The translations under genes were made by a program, and so were the position numbers. Below are positions 47,392 to 57,190 of a DNA stretch of 64,000 bases, piece after piece (position 1 is the stretch's first letter; the number at the start of each line of letters is the position of its first letter). Where the stretch lies: contig JACGWO010000004.1 of NCBI GenBank assembly GCA_034509735.1, positions 27,137,395-27,201,394 of the forward strand, written 5' to 3'. This stretch comes from Sesamum alatum. Lineage: Eukaryota > Streptophyta > Magnoliopsida > Lamiales > Pedaliaceae. Below the pieces are notes generated by a model. That model was given only the letters and a program-made list of their open reading frames with translations, did not search any database and had not been told where the DNA came from.

Positions 47392-47874
47392 TTGGGGTTT
47401 AGTAGTTTTAAAATTCGTTCTCTGCATAGGGGTCTTGCATTCTCTCTGCATGAGAGTCCTTACATAACGTAAACACTATCGTCCGAGTGTTTTCTCTGCG
47501 TCGGTGACCTTTGGTCCGACGTCCCCACCAGTGAGTATTGGGAGCCACTTCACATGGAATCAGGGTTCTACTGGAATGCTACTTCTTGAGATCGTGATCC
47601 CTTCCCCTTGCCTTTCTACTCTTGTGGAGTGAGTTTTTTCGGTGTCTTAGTGAGTCTAGAGTTCCTCTTTGCTTTTCTGCTAGGTTAGGGTTTCGCTGGT
47701 TGTTTCTTTAGCTTTCGTGTTCTATTGTTTCTGTTGGTAGATTTGTGTGTTTTGACTTTCTTGCGTTTGGTTTGTCTCTTTTGACTTGTGGGTCTTGGTG
47801 TTTGCTTTCTTACATGACAAGTTATGTTTGTTGCGTTGTCGTGACTTCTGTTACGTTGTGATACAGCCATAAAT
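47392..47874. other. Moderately GC-rich stretch, no gene called
   Basis: This stretch is richer in G and T than its surroundings ('gtccgacgtccccaccag', 'tctgctaggttagggtttcg'). It could be an untranslated leader of the LINE remnant at 48225 or of a lost gene. No coding frame is convincing. Confidence 0.35.
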
Positions 47875-48041
47875 TATAAAAAGGGGCTTCCCAATTCAAT
47901 CAGGGAAGGAGCTCCAGAAATTGAAGGGAGAAGATGAAGATTTCTTTGAATTTTGTTCCCTGTCTTTTTCATTTCTTCATTGCCACTAGATATAGTGCCA
48001 GTGTGCTAGTACAAACATCATCCTTAAGAGGAGGATCTTAG
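47875..48041 (+). CDS. TATA box and 35-codon ORF with a signal-peptide-like start
   Basis: A TATA-like box (TATAAAAAGG, 47875-47884) is followed 50-60 bp later by ATG at 47934, in a good plant start context (AGAAGATGAAG). The frame encodes 35 residues: MKISLNFVPCLFHFFIA, then a short polar tail with SSLRGGS, ending at TAG (48039-48041). The hydrophobic N-terminus looks like a secretion signal. The ORF may be a truncated first exon of a secreted-protein gene. I do not recognise the family, and it may not be translated. Confidence 0.35.
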
Positions 48042-48224
48042 TGCCACTTGGCTAAATCCTAAATACTGAAGAGAATATATCATAAAAACCTAATCAAATA
48101 TACTTATTTTATCATCTATATAGATCTCTAGCATAATATATAATAATGATAATACTAGTGAACTATTGGACATTCTACTTAGGCCTCACCTAATAAGCCT
48201 ATCACGTTGGGCGGTCTGTAGAAC

Positions 48225-49463
48225 GTGTATCTTATTATCACACCACTGGTGGGGGATTTGGAGAAAGAGATGGAGAGCATACGAGGGTCTCTCAAGCTGA
48301 CGGATGACGAGGTGAGTGGGTTAATGCTTCGCGATGGGCTGTGGCATAATGAGTCAGAGGGTTATGAGTTATGGCTTGTGGGACGCCTGTTGATGGCCCG
48401 GCCAGTCAAGTTCGAGGTTTTGGTGACATCAATCAATTTGATGCTTAATCCGGTGAAAGAGATGGAGTGCAAGCATTTGGAGGGGGAGAGATTCCTACTC
48501 CGATTTAAGGAAAAATTTTATTTTTGGTCCCATATCTTAAGACCTTTTTTTATTTAATCCTATTTGTTGCATTTGTCTGACATATAGTCTCATTTGTTCA
48601 ATTTTGTTTCAAATTTGGTCCGCAACAATATTTTCCATCAAATTGTTAACGGAGCTGTCAACTGTGACAGAGTCTTGCCCCAATCACAGACTTGACGGCT
48701 GCATTAACAATGTGACGAAAAATATTATCGGGGACCAAATTTGAGAAAAAGTTAAACAAATGGGACTAAATATGAGACAAATGTAACAAAATGGGACCAA
48801 ATCAAAAAAGGCCCTAAAAATGGGACCAAGAAAGTGATTTTCCCCCAATTTAATCATGTTATCGACTGAAATAGTGCGTTAGAGGGGTGCTAGCGGAGCT
48901 TCGAGCGAAATATTTTAATCCTTAGTACGATTCGAGTCAATGAAAATCCTATGCAGGTGGACTTGAACTGGTGCGAATTTCATAGCATGTCCACGATTTG
49001 CCATTGAGCAGGATTAACTTTGGAATGCGGCTAGAGGAGCAGTGCCCGCGTTGTGATGCTGGGGAGGAGGATCTGCTCCATGTACTCGTCAAGTGTGAAT
49101 TTTCTAGGCTCGTATGGGCGCTCTTGATCTTCCATGACGGGTAGTCTCGTTCGGTCCCTTAGCTATGGAGGATAGAATACGGTATGTCTGAAACCGGTTG
49201 TGAGTACGGACTTTGCTCATTTCCTACTCTTGGAGTGGGGTATCTAGAATAATCGTAACCGATTGACGTTTGAGGGACGTTGTGCAGATGCCATGGTGAT
49301 CGTTGCACGGACGGACAGATTGCAAGGGGTGTTGCGTATCTAGGACTTGGATGTTTAAGTGTTCGTATGCTTAGTTTGTGCTGAACTTTAGTAGCTACCA
49401 TTTCATTTGGTTTGTTTTATGGTAATAAAATCTTTCACTGCTTCTCCTCGAAGAAAAAAAAAG
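48225..49463 (+). pseudogene. Chimeric LINE remnant: ORF1 start fused to the ORF2 zf-RVT end
   Basis: The frame from 48225 to 48509 resembles the DUF4283-type N-terminal region of plant LINE ORF1: LTDDEVSGLML, DGLWHNESEGYELWLVGRLL, FEVLVTSINLMLNPVKEMEC and FLLRF. After a nested MITE (48510-48845) it continues with decayed text including VNENPMQVDLNWCEFH (about 48940-48985). Then, without endonuclease or RT, it jumps near 49025 to a zf-RVT module: LEEQCPRCDAGEEDLLHVLV, CEFSRLVWAL. An A-rich tail follows at about 49452-49463. This is an internally deleted retrocopy. Confidence 0.8.
48510..48845. mobile_element. Mutator-like MITE, 'ggtcccatatcttaag' family, copy 2
   Basis: 336 bp, closely similar to 45115-45447 throughout. 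Flanks CGATTTAAG (48501-48509) and CAATTTAAT (48846-48854) match at 7 of 9 positions, a decayed target duplication. It splits the LINE ORF1 remnant. Confidence 0.85.
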
Positions 49464-49849
49464 TATTTTTAAACTTGTAAAAAGAGAATTTGGCAATTTA
49501 GCCCATCAATGTATTAATTTCCAAATGAGATTTGTTTTGCTTCTAAGTGCAGCGTTAGTTCTCCGCTAATGGCTTTTATGTTGTAATTTGCCAAAAAAAG
49601 CCCTTAATCCACAAACGGATAAATTGATGTACTAAATTTTCCAAATTAATTTTTCATGGGGCCAAAACTCACTAATGGGATGATCCCTTTTCACCATGAT
49701 TATTATTATGGTTAAAAGTAAAAATTGTGGCGGATACTAATTACTACGGTCACATAACGACTATTAATTGTTGTTTCTGTAAACGAGGTCAAAATTTTAG
49801 CTATAATTGAAAATTGTTGCACATATTTAGCCATATGTAAAATCATGAC
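49464..49849. other. AT-rich spacer, no gene seen
   Basis: It contains text similar to 46120-46210 ('ccttaatcc', 'gataaattgatgtactaaa'), suggesting a shared older repeat. Confidence 0.5.
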
Positions 49850-49857
49850 CAATATTA

Positions 49858-50359
49858 GGAGTAAATATAATTTTCGTCCTGTATCTTTGGCATTTGGTGT
49901 TTTATTCCTTTATCTTTCTACGGTAGCAAATAGATCGTATAATTTTTTTATTTTTCACGATATTGGTCTTTCAGTCGTCAGAGTTTGCAAATACTGCCGG
50001 AGTTTTTTTTTTTTTTTTTAAAAAATTTGGGGCTTTTGGTCCCATTGGTCAATTTAATGGACCAAAATCACGAAAAAATTATAAGTTACAGGACCTATTT
50101 GCTATACTAGAAAGATAAAGAACTAAAATACCATAATATAAAAGATATAGGATGAAATTTTGGTTCCATGGTAGAAAGAATTTGGGCAATGGGAGCAAAA
50201 ACCCCAAATGAAAAAATTTTCCGGTAACATTTGCAAACTCCGATGATTGAAGGACATCATGAAGAATTAAAAAGTTATAGGACCTATTTGTTACCCTAGA
50301 AAGATAAATGACTAAAACACCAAAATGCAAAAGATACCGGACAAAAAATCATTTACACC
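49858..50359. mobile_element. Mutator-like MITE, 'tttcgtcctgtatct' family
   Basis: The ends GGAGTAAATATAATTTTCGTCC and GGACAAAAAATCATTTACACC are inverted and continue inwards ('tttatctttctac' facing 'ctagaaagataaa', repeated twice). Candidate target copies CCAATATTA (49849-49857) and CGAATGTTG (50360-50368) match at only 6 of 9 positions, so it is old. Confidence 0.65.
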
Positions 50360-50793
50360 CGAATGTTGATTAGACTTGACCAAAATTTAAGTTCTCGCAT
50401 CAATTTTGTTTGACCGTGATAATAGTATCGATTTGCCACGATTTTTATCTGGTAATACTTTATGGTATAGGGAATAAATCCATTTTTTTTTATAGTTAGT
50501 GATTGTCACAAAACGAAAATCACATTAAGCCTAGAAATAAAGCAATAATGTCATGTTTACTTAGTTGGATTGGAGTCCAATCCAACTTAACAACTTGTTT
50601 ACTTTTCAAAAGGCTAATCCAAGATAATAAAGCCAAGTCCGATTTTGATAAGGATAAATGATTGATAGTAATTTCATCAAATAATGTGGGATTACTTATC
50701 CTACAAAGTCCACTAGTCCAAGATAATTTTTTTAAGGCCTAATTTGTCGTCAATCTTATTTTTGTTTTTCTTGGTATTTTGACAACTTAGCAA

Positions 50794-50826
<33 letters not shown>
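50794..50826. repeat. (GAT)n microsatellite
   Basis: Eleven GAT units. Confidence 0.95.
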
Positions 50827-51041
50827 AATAATAATCTAAAATTACTAATTGAAAAAGAAATTTATAAAAGCGTTTTTTTTTTGTACAATTAATGAGCATG
50901 GTGTCTTAGGGGTAATTTTGATATTTCATAATATTTTTCAAATTAATGGCATGCTAGTAATTTTAAGATAAAATTATCACACATTAATTGAATACTTCAT
51001 CCAATAAAATAAACAAATATTACATAATCCTATCATTACAT

Positions 51042-51122
51042 ATCTCAAATTTTAGCGTTCATTAATCTATCTCAAATTTTAGCATTCATTAATCTATCTC
51101 AAATTTTAGTATTCATTAAACT
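51042..51122. repeat. Three-unit tandem repeat, 29 bp
   Basis: Unit 'atctcaaattttagcattca' plus 'ttaatct', three direct copies with single-base differences. Confidence 0.9.
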
Positions 51123-51347
51123 GTACTATAATCCCATCACAAAAAGTAAACGAGACCTAAGAAAATATGACTACGATATCGAACATTCAATTAATTCGGC
51201 AAGAAATGAATGGAAAATTGTAGTAAATAACAGACATAAATAGCATAAGATGGTACATTTTTATTGATTTCCAATTGTCACATTGACCAAGTAATTTTAT
51301 TCAACATATTTGATTTCTTTGTTTTTCTTGATCCAGATTCGTCATCC

Positions 51348-51716
51348 TTAGCCTACCCTGGGCGGAGAGGGTTCGGACAAAACCTTGTAATGTTCATCAT
51401 GGAAAACATAGACGCGGTTGCAGCAGTAATCCGTCTGCCATCCCTGATTTCTGTACATAAAAACAACAGTCACCAACGGGTTGTCTTGCTCGATTATGGC
51501 TTTGGCTTCAGAACGATCCATGCTTACTACATCAGGCCATATGTATTTGTACCCTATATATATATATGTTCAAAATTCATTACTAATAATTAGAAAGAAT
51601 AAACACAAGGCATTTATTGAGTTACAAAACTAAAATAAGTTATTACCTTTTGCACAGCATTCACGAGTTTTGCACCCAAAACTTGCACAAGGAGGATAAG
51701 GCAATCTTTCAGCCAT
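51348..51716 (-). CDS. Potato-type-I serine proteinase inhibitor (two exons)
   Basis: Minus-strand gene: exon 1 is 51647-51716, intron 51554-51646 (93 bp, GT...AG), exon 2 is 51348-51553, stop TAA at 51348-51350. It encodes 91 residues. Exon 1 gives a Cys-rich start (MAERLPYPPCASFGCKTREC) with no signal peptide. Exon 2 holds the inhibitor fold: the WP motif (W29-P30), AKAIIEQDNPLV (39-50), the reactive loop around T64-D65, the NRVYVF strand (69-74) and the terminal PRVG (88-91). The length and the WP...NPxV...RVxV...PRVG order match the potato inhibitor I family, which blocks subtilisin- and chymotrypsin-like proteases. The loop is unusual: P1 would be Thr, and CC replaces the usual Arg-Cys after the site. 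It is the only intact host gene here. Confidence 0.9.
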
Positions 51717-51767
51717 TGCTATGTTTTTCTTTGTTAATGTGTGGATGAAGATGCCACCCAATAGACT

Positions 51768-51775
51768 TATTTATA
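51768..51775 (-). promoter_or_regulatory. TATA box of the proteinase inhibitor gene
   Basis: TATAAATA on the minus strand, 52 bp upstream of the ATG at 51716, a normal plant distance with a short leader of about 20-25 bases. Confidence 0.7.
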
Positions 51776-52861
51776 CACATATATTAGGGTAAGTGATGGA
51801 GAAAACTCAGTATAATGTAATTCTTGATTGTAATAAAATTCAGTGTACTTTGACCTAGAAATTCTGCAAATGTAGAGTGATTTATATGATCATAATAGAT
51901 TACACATATTAAGGGCAACTCTCATTATCCTCTTACTTGATTTAAGAAAACTGAATACAAAATACTAATAATAAGAAACAATATCAATGCTTAGAAATAG
52001 AGTATCTAATTATTCATAATTTAACTAATTAAACTAATGCATTTTTTGTTTATTCATTAAAATTGATATTTTTAAATAGGGTATAATATGATAATATAGA
52101 TTAATATTAATAAATAATAATGATATTCGGACATCAATGGGAATATGATATAAATTATATCCAATTTATAAATAATTTTTTAGCTATTTCTTGTTCTCAT
52201 TTTTCACTATTTTGTCGTATTTTAATTGAAAATTAAAGAATAAAAAGTATGTTGTCCTCGTGGAAAATGAAAATTAAATAAATTATAGAAAAATATTTAA
52301 AATAAATTTCCAGTTTTTATTTTTATCAATTTGGTTCCAAAATTTATAAAAAAATAAATAAATTATTTGGCCCTATAAAAATTGTATTCAAATATACCAG
52401 ATATTCTGCTATGCCTTCCACCGTATCGACTTTTTTCTTTCAATGTTTGGATACTCTAAAAGTGTATACGACAATATTTGTTATATCTATATATTAAAAC
52501 TAAGGGTTAATTACGCACAATATTTTCCCTTCAAATTAGTATAATAATAAACTACTTTAGCTTTCGTTTTGTAATATTGTAAAGAAATCTTTCTTCCAAA
52601 TTTTCCACCTTTAGAAAATTCAAACGAAAGATATATAGAAGGAAAAATTAGGCCACGTAAAGGTAGAAAGTTTTAAAATTGCAAAGAAAAGAATAAGTGC
52701 TCGATCATATATTTAGAAAGAAGAGATTTTAATATTTTTTAAAGACAAAAGTGATGAATTTTCATTACTGAAGCAAACGAACCTTACAAAGGAATAGACT
52801 TTCCAAAACACAAAAGTTGTAACCTCTAACTTCCGAAATCTATCATCTATTATCTATTATC
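51776..52861. other. Upstream region of the inhibitor gene, AT-rich
   Basis: This is 1.1 kb between the inhibitor TATA box and the Mutator-like element. I see no coding region. It ends with a short 'atctattatctattatcta' repeat at 52848-52866, next to the element's target site. Confidence 0.5.
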
Positions 52862-52870
52862 TATTATATA

Positions 52871-54147
52871 GGGAAAAAAAAAAATTTAGTACACTAACTT
52901 GGCTCTCGTTTAATTTTAGTACACTAACTTTGATAATTATCACATTTTATACATTATGTTGTAAATTTACTTCAATTAAGTCCAATTGACCGGAATTTGC
53001 TGACGTGGCCAATTTTTGCTTATATGTCCGGCAAAATTAACCACGTCAGCACATGACGTGGCCGGTGACTGACGTGGCGGGATGACTTGAATGTATTTTC
53101 TTCCATAAGGATGAATTTTAGTACACTAACTATAGCATGATTTAATTTTAGTCCAATAACTTTGAATGAGGTGAAATTTAAGTCCCCTGTCATTGTGTCT
53201 ATGGGTTGTCACTGTCCATTTATATTTATATTATAAAAAAAATTAAATATAAGTGTACCGCTAAAAACGGTACACTTATATATTTATGACTGATCGCTAG
53301 TTGCGAGCTGCACTCACGACCAGTCCTCAAATTTTTTTAAATTTGTTAATTCTTTATAATTATTAGTTAAAGTTAAAATAATAATTATTAATACTTAATT
53401 AGATATAATTAATTAATAATAATTTGATAAGTGTTAATATAGCTATTAAATTAATTAATTAGAGAATAATAAATTTAATAATATAGTTATTAATATTAAT
53501 TAATTTGATATATATATTAATTATTGAAAATTTGGTAATATATTTGTTAATTATTTATAATTATTAATAGAGTTGATATTATTATAGCCGAGATCTTTTC
53601 CTTTTCACACTTATCAGTTCAGTTGGATCATCTATTTTTTAAATTATAATTAACAACTATTATCGAATTTTTAACAATTAATCTATATCAAATTAATTAA
53701 TATTAACAACTATATTATCAAATTAATTAAAATTATCTTAATAATATTACATTCCGTATGAAAAAAATAAAAATATTATATCATTATTATAATTATTATT
53801 TTGTACTTAAATTTAACCTCATTCAAAGTTATTGGACTAAAATTAAACCATGCTAAAGTTAGTGTACTAAAATTTATCCTTATGAAAGAAAATAAATCCA
53901 AGTCATCCCGCCACGTCAGTCGTCTGCCATGTCATGTGCTGACGTGGTTAATTTCGCCGGACACGTCAGCAAAAATTGGTCACGTCAGCAAATTCCGATC
54001 AATTGACCGAAAAATTGGAAGAAAAACCCTCAATTGGACTTAATTGAAACAAAATTGCAACATAATGTATAAATGTGATAATTACCAAAATTAGTGTACT
54101 AAAATTGAACGAGAGTCAAGTTAGTGTACTAAAAAAAGTTTTTTCCC
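52871..54147. mobile_element. Mutator-like element with long inverted repeats, 1277 bp
   Basis: The element starts GGGAAAAAAAAAAA and ends GTTTTTTCCC. Target copies TATTATATA at 52862-52870 and 54148-54156 are perfect (9 bp). The inverted arms are about 300 bp each, with 'tttagtacactaac' words at the outer ends, 'tccaattgaccgg' further in, and four ACGT-core motifs per arm (TGACGTGG or close). The AT-rich core (about 53220-53800) has no transposase. A perfect 12-bp-arm hairpin lies at 53249-53279. Confidence 0.92.
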
Positions 54148-54291
54148 TATTATATATTATATTTGGGGGTCCTTTGACCAAAATCTTTCCATTTTGACCA
54201 AAGGGTGAATTTATCAAATTTTGATTGTTTTAATTGTAAAAATATTTAATTGGTAGGTAAGTATTTATGGTGAATATTGAAGCTTAATAAT

Positions 54292-54642
54292 TGATGGAGT
54301 TAGAATAAATTCATACATCAAATTACCGAAATACCCCTGGACATACATGTAATTACCAAGTTGCCACAAGGCGGTTATTTTAGTAAGTTAGTGGGGCAAA
54401 GCAAATTACTAAGAAGCTCCTAGGGATTAAATTGTAACCGTTGGATGAGGGGCGGTTGGAGGTTAAAATTGTCTCTATGCCCATCCGCATTTACTAGAAA
54501 TAGGGCCTCAAATCCGTTGTAAAAGGCACTTCACTATTTTTTGGGAATAAAACTTTTGAGAAGAACTCTCAAGTTCTTGAGTTCTTGGCTTGTGACGTAT
54601 GATTGTGCTTTGATCAAACGCTTTCCGATTTTCACCCCATCA
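54292..54642 (+). repeat. 5' LTR of the Tat-like element
   Basis: 351 bp, starting TGATGGAGTTAG and ending CACCCCATCA. It shares general layout ('ggcggtt', 'tagtaagttagtggggc') with the LTRs of the small element at 22185, so the two belong to related families. Confidence 0.9.
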
Positions 54643-55219
54643 GCTTGGCGCTGTCTGTGGGAAATTGATCAGAGCATTGAGGATGAACACCCGGTCAAGA
54701 GTCAAGAACGGAAATGCGGGGCAACAAGAACTCGAAAGAGGAGGAGAGAGTCACGTGCAAGATCACGTCCCGGAGAATCTGCCCACTCACGACCTTTAGA
54801 ATGAGAGGCAGGAAGAAGCTGAGGCTCCACCTCCGTCCTTTGTCATTCAGATAACTCCAGAGGCAATTCGCCAATTGGTGGAAGATGCATCTGTCGAAGC
54901 AGCAGAGAGGGTTGTGGCCTAGTACATAGCAGGACACCCGTTACCCCCATGACCCCCTCGCTATCCTCGCAGAGGCCAAGACGCTCCCTTGGCCCCCGAG
55001 GTTCGCGAGTAGAGGTCCGGGGACACCCACGAAGGTTTGAACTGTGAGGAGGAAGTCAACAGCAGGGCCACACAGCCGGAGGATAACTATTACCCTTCTC
55101 CTCCTTGAAGATACGTAAGCGAAGAGGACTGCTTCCCACCTCCTCCCCGGGGAGGACGAGAAGACAACTGTTTCCCCCCTCCGCAGGTATCACCAGTACA
55201 AGAAGCAGTGTATTGAGAG

Positions 55220-56398
55220 ATGGGCGGTCATATGCCTCCTCCACCCAGGTTCTCAAATTCCTTAGGACCCCCTGGCTGCCCACCGCGACCATTGGTAGTA
55301 GCGCCCCCGCGTCGGAGTCCATTCGCCCCTCACATTTTAGCAGAAACCATTCATCCAGGGATCAAGATCCCAAGCCTCAGCGAGTACAACGAAGTGGGTG
55401 ATCCTCAGGACCACATGGACTATTTCTTGGCCAAAGCCGATTTGTTAGACATTAGCGATGCGGCTTATTGCAAGTTGTTTCGGACTACCCTTTTGAGAAA
55501 GGCGATGGCGTGGTTTAACCAGCTACCCCCGGGAATCATCAAGTCATTCGAGCAGCTTTCCCAGTGCTTCTTACACTACTTCGCGATTAATAGGCGATGT
55601 CCCAGAACCGCATCGTACTTGTTTACAATAATCCAGCAAGAGAACGAGAGCCTGAGGGAGTACGTAGGGCGCTTCTCGGAGGCTGTTTTGGAAGTCCCCC
55701 ACGTAAACCAGAACTTTTGGCGAGCATCATGCAGCAGAATCTAAGAAGAGGTCAATTTAAGGAGTCGATTGCTGGAAAACCCCCCTCCTCCCAAGTAGAG
55801 TTATTGCTAAAAGCCGAGAAGTATATAAGAATTGAGGAGTCAATAGGTTCGCGACCAAAAAATCCATTAGAACGGAGGGCTACTGAGGAGGAGAAAGGGG
55901 TTCCCCCTTGGACAGAAGGAAGTAAGCGTGAACACAAACATGCGCTCCTAGGGGATTTGGCTCAGTACACCCCTCTGAATGCCTCGCGAACTCAAATGCT
56001 CGATGTAGCCAAGCGACAAGGGTTGGGATCGAGGCCACAACATTGAGGAATGCCACCACTTGAAAAATGAGGTCGAGGAGTTGATCCGAAAAGGTTACTT
56101 ACAAGAATTTATGGGGCAAAGGAAACAAGAGCCCCAGGAAACTGCCTTTGGAGGCAGGCACATGGCACCCCGTCCAGGAATGGGAGTGAAACAGGAGGCG
56201 GAGCAAGCTATCAAGGAAAACCTCCCGACCGTGGGAGTTATTAGGGTTATCATGGAAGGCCTAGTAGGAGGAGACTCGAGGCAAGCTGGAAAAGTCGCAG
56301 TGAGAGCAGTGGGACGCAATGCTAACCGTGTCATCTTTAGTGAGATCGCAACAGTGTCACCAGCAGATCCAAGAATGAGTCGGAGTATGAGGCACTAA
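55220..56398 (+). pseudogene. Gag of the Tat-like element
   Basis: The frame at 55220-55744 carries the retrotransposon gag domain: FAPHILAETIHPGIKIPSLS, DPQDHMDYFLAKADL, LFRTTLLRKAMAWFNQLPPG, and QQENESLREYVGRFSEAVLE. A frameshift near 55700 moves it to the 55597-56046 frame (QVELLLKAEKYIRIEES). After 56040 the tail continues in other frames with HHLKNEVEELIRKGYLQEF and NLPTVGVIRVI, both typical of the Tat gag C-terminus. The zinc knuckle is only partly left (HNIEECHHL). It packaged the element RNA when intact. Confidence 0.9.
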
Positions 56399-57040
56399 GG
56401 GCAGGGGGAAAGCTGGCTTTCACTGCGGGAGCGACGTATGTGAGGGCGGATAGCGACTTCCAACTTGTGGTCAAGCAAAAGAATGAAGATTACGAAGCTG
56501 GAGGAGTAGATGACAAAGCGCTTAGCAAACATCAGCTTGTGGTCAAGCAAGAGAATGGAAACTACGAAGCTGCAGGAGCACATGACCAAGTGCTTAGCAA
56601 ACTTCCAAACGTTAAGAAGGAATTTCGACGAGTTCGCCCTAGAATAAATTCCATCCAAGCATTAAGAAGGAAGTTCGACAAGTTCACCTAGAACAAATTC
56701 CATCCAAGCGTTAAGAAGGAAGTTCAACGAGTTTGCACTAGAACAAATTCTGTGGTCATACAAGGAAGAACCAAACTGACTCGCCAAGTTGGCCAGCTCA
56801 TTGGTTCCGTTGGAGAGCTTGAGAATAACCCTACTAAGACGAGAGCGATCCGAAGTGGATGTTGTGGAGGGAGAAGTCTTGACGGCGAAGAGAATTTCAC
56901 CAAGCTAGAAGGAAGGTCTGGAAGAATACTGGAAATTTGAGATTTTGCCTCAAGACCCCAAGAAAGTAAGAGTAATTCGAGCTAGGTCAGCTAAGTTCAC
57001 GCTAATTGGAGGTAAGTTGTACAAGAGAGGTCTTGCATGC
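56340..57040 (+). pseudogene. RNase H and pre-integrase linker of the Tat-like element
   Basis: From about 56365 the sequence reads ESEYEALRAG, then TYVRADSDFQLVVKQ and NEDYEA, the core of the RNase H domain in Tat elements. That segment is duplicated in tandem (72 bp, in frame: 56461-56532 and 56533-56604). Next come three 50-bp repeats (56607-56752). At about 56935-57040 the text FEILPQDPKKVRVIRARSAK and IGGKLYKRG marks the linker that normally leads into the integrase, which is absent. The truncated 3' LTR follows directly. Confidence 0.8.
56461..56752 (+). repeat. Two nested tandem repeats (2 x 72 bp, 3 x 50 bp)
   Basis: The 72-bp unit starts 'caacttgtggtcaagcaa' and repeats once. The 50-bp unit centres on 'ttaagaaggaagttcgac' and repeats three times (starts near 56611, 56661 and 56711). 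Both lie inside the RNase H remnant. Confidence 0.88.
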
Positions 57041-57185
57041 TAATAGGGCCTCAAATCCATTGTAAAAGGCACTTCACTATTTTTTGGGAATAAAACTCTT
57101 GAGAAGAACTCTCAAGTTCTTGAGTTCTTGGCTTGTGACGTGTGATTGTGCTTTAATCAAACGCTTCCCGATTTTCATCCCATCA
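57041..57185 (+). repeat. 3' LTR of the Tat-like element, 5' part deleted
   Basis: Matches the last 146 bp or so of 54292-54642 with few differences and ends ATCA, directly followed by the ATAAT target copy. Confidence 0.88.
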
Positions 57186-57190
57186 ATAAT

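Larger units (their letters stand above)
50547..51162. mobile_element. Possible TIR element (GTTTACTT ends)
   Basis: The left 'gtcatgtttacttagttggattgga' region faces the right 'aatcccatcacaaaaagtaaacgagac', giving inverted ends of about 13 bp with mismatches. Inside are a (GAT)n tract (50794-50826) and a three-unit 29-bp repeat (51042-51122). Target duplication is not clear. Confidence 0.4.
54292..57185 (+). mobile_element. Tat-like Ty3/Gypsy retrotransposon, internally deleted
   Basis: The 5' LTR is 54292-54642 (351 bp, TGAT...ATCA). The primer region GCTTGGCGCTGTCTGTGGGA follows. Target copies ATAAT at 54287-54291 and 57186-57190 are perfect. The 3' LTR is shortened to 57041-57185. The interior goes from gag straight to RNase H and the pre-integrase linker; protease, RT and integrase are missing. 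The element is dead but could have been moved in trans. Confidence 0.92.

Noticed and set aside
49690..50470. CACTA-like MITE around the Mutator-like element at 49858
   Set aside because: Suspected CACTAA and TTAGTG words on both sides do not extend into matching inverted ends and have no 3-bp duplication.
1268..51716. A functional protease-inhibitor gene cluster linking the subtilases with the inhibitor
   Set aside because: All subtilase copies lack the catalytic Ser region and are dead, and they are more than 25 kb from the inhibitor, so shared function is not supported.
55056..55322. 88-codon minus-strand frame over the Tat-like gag leader
   Set aside because: Shadow frame in proline-coding gag leader sequence.
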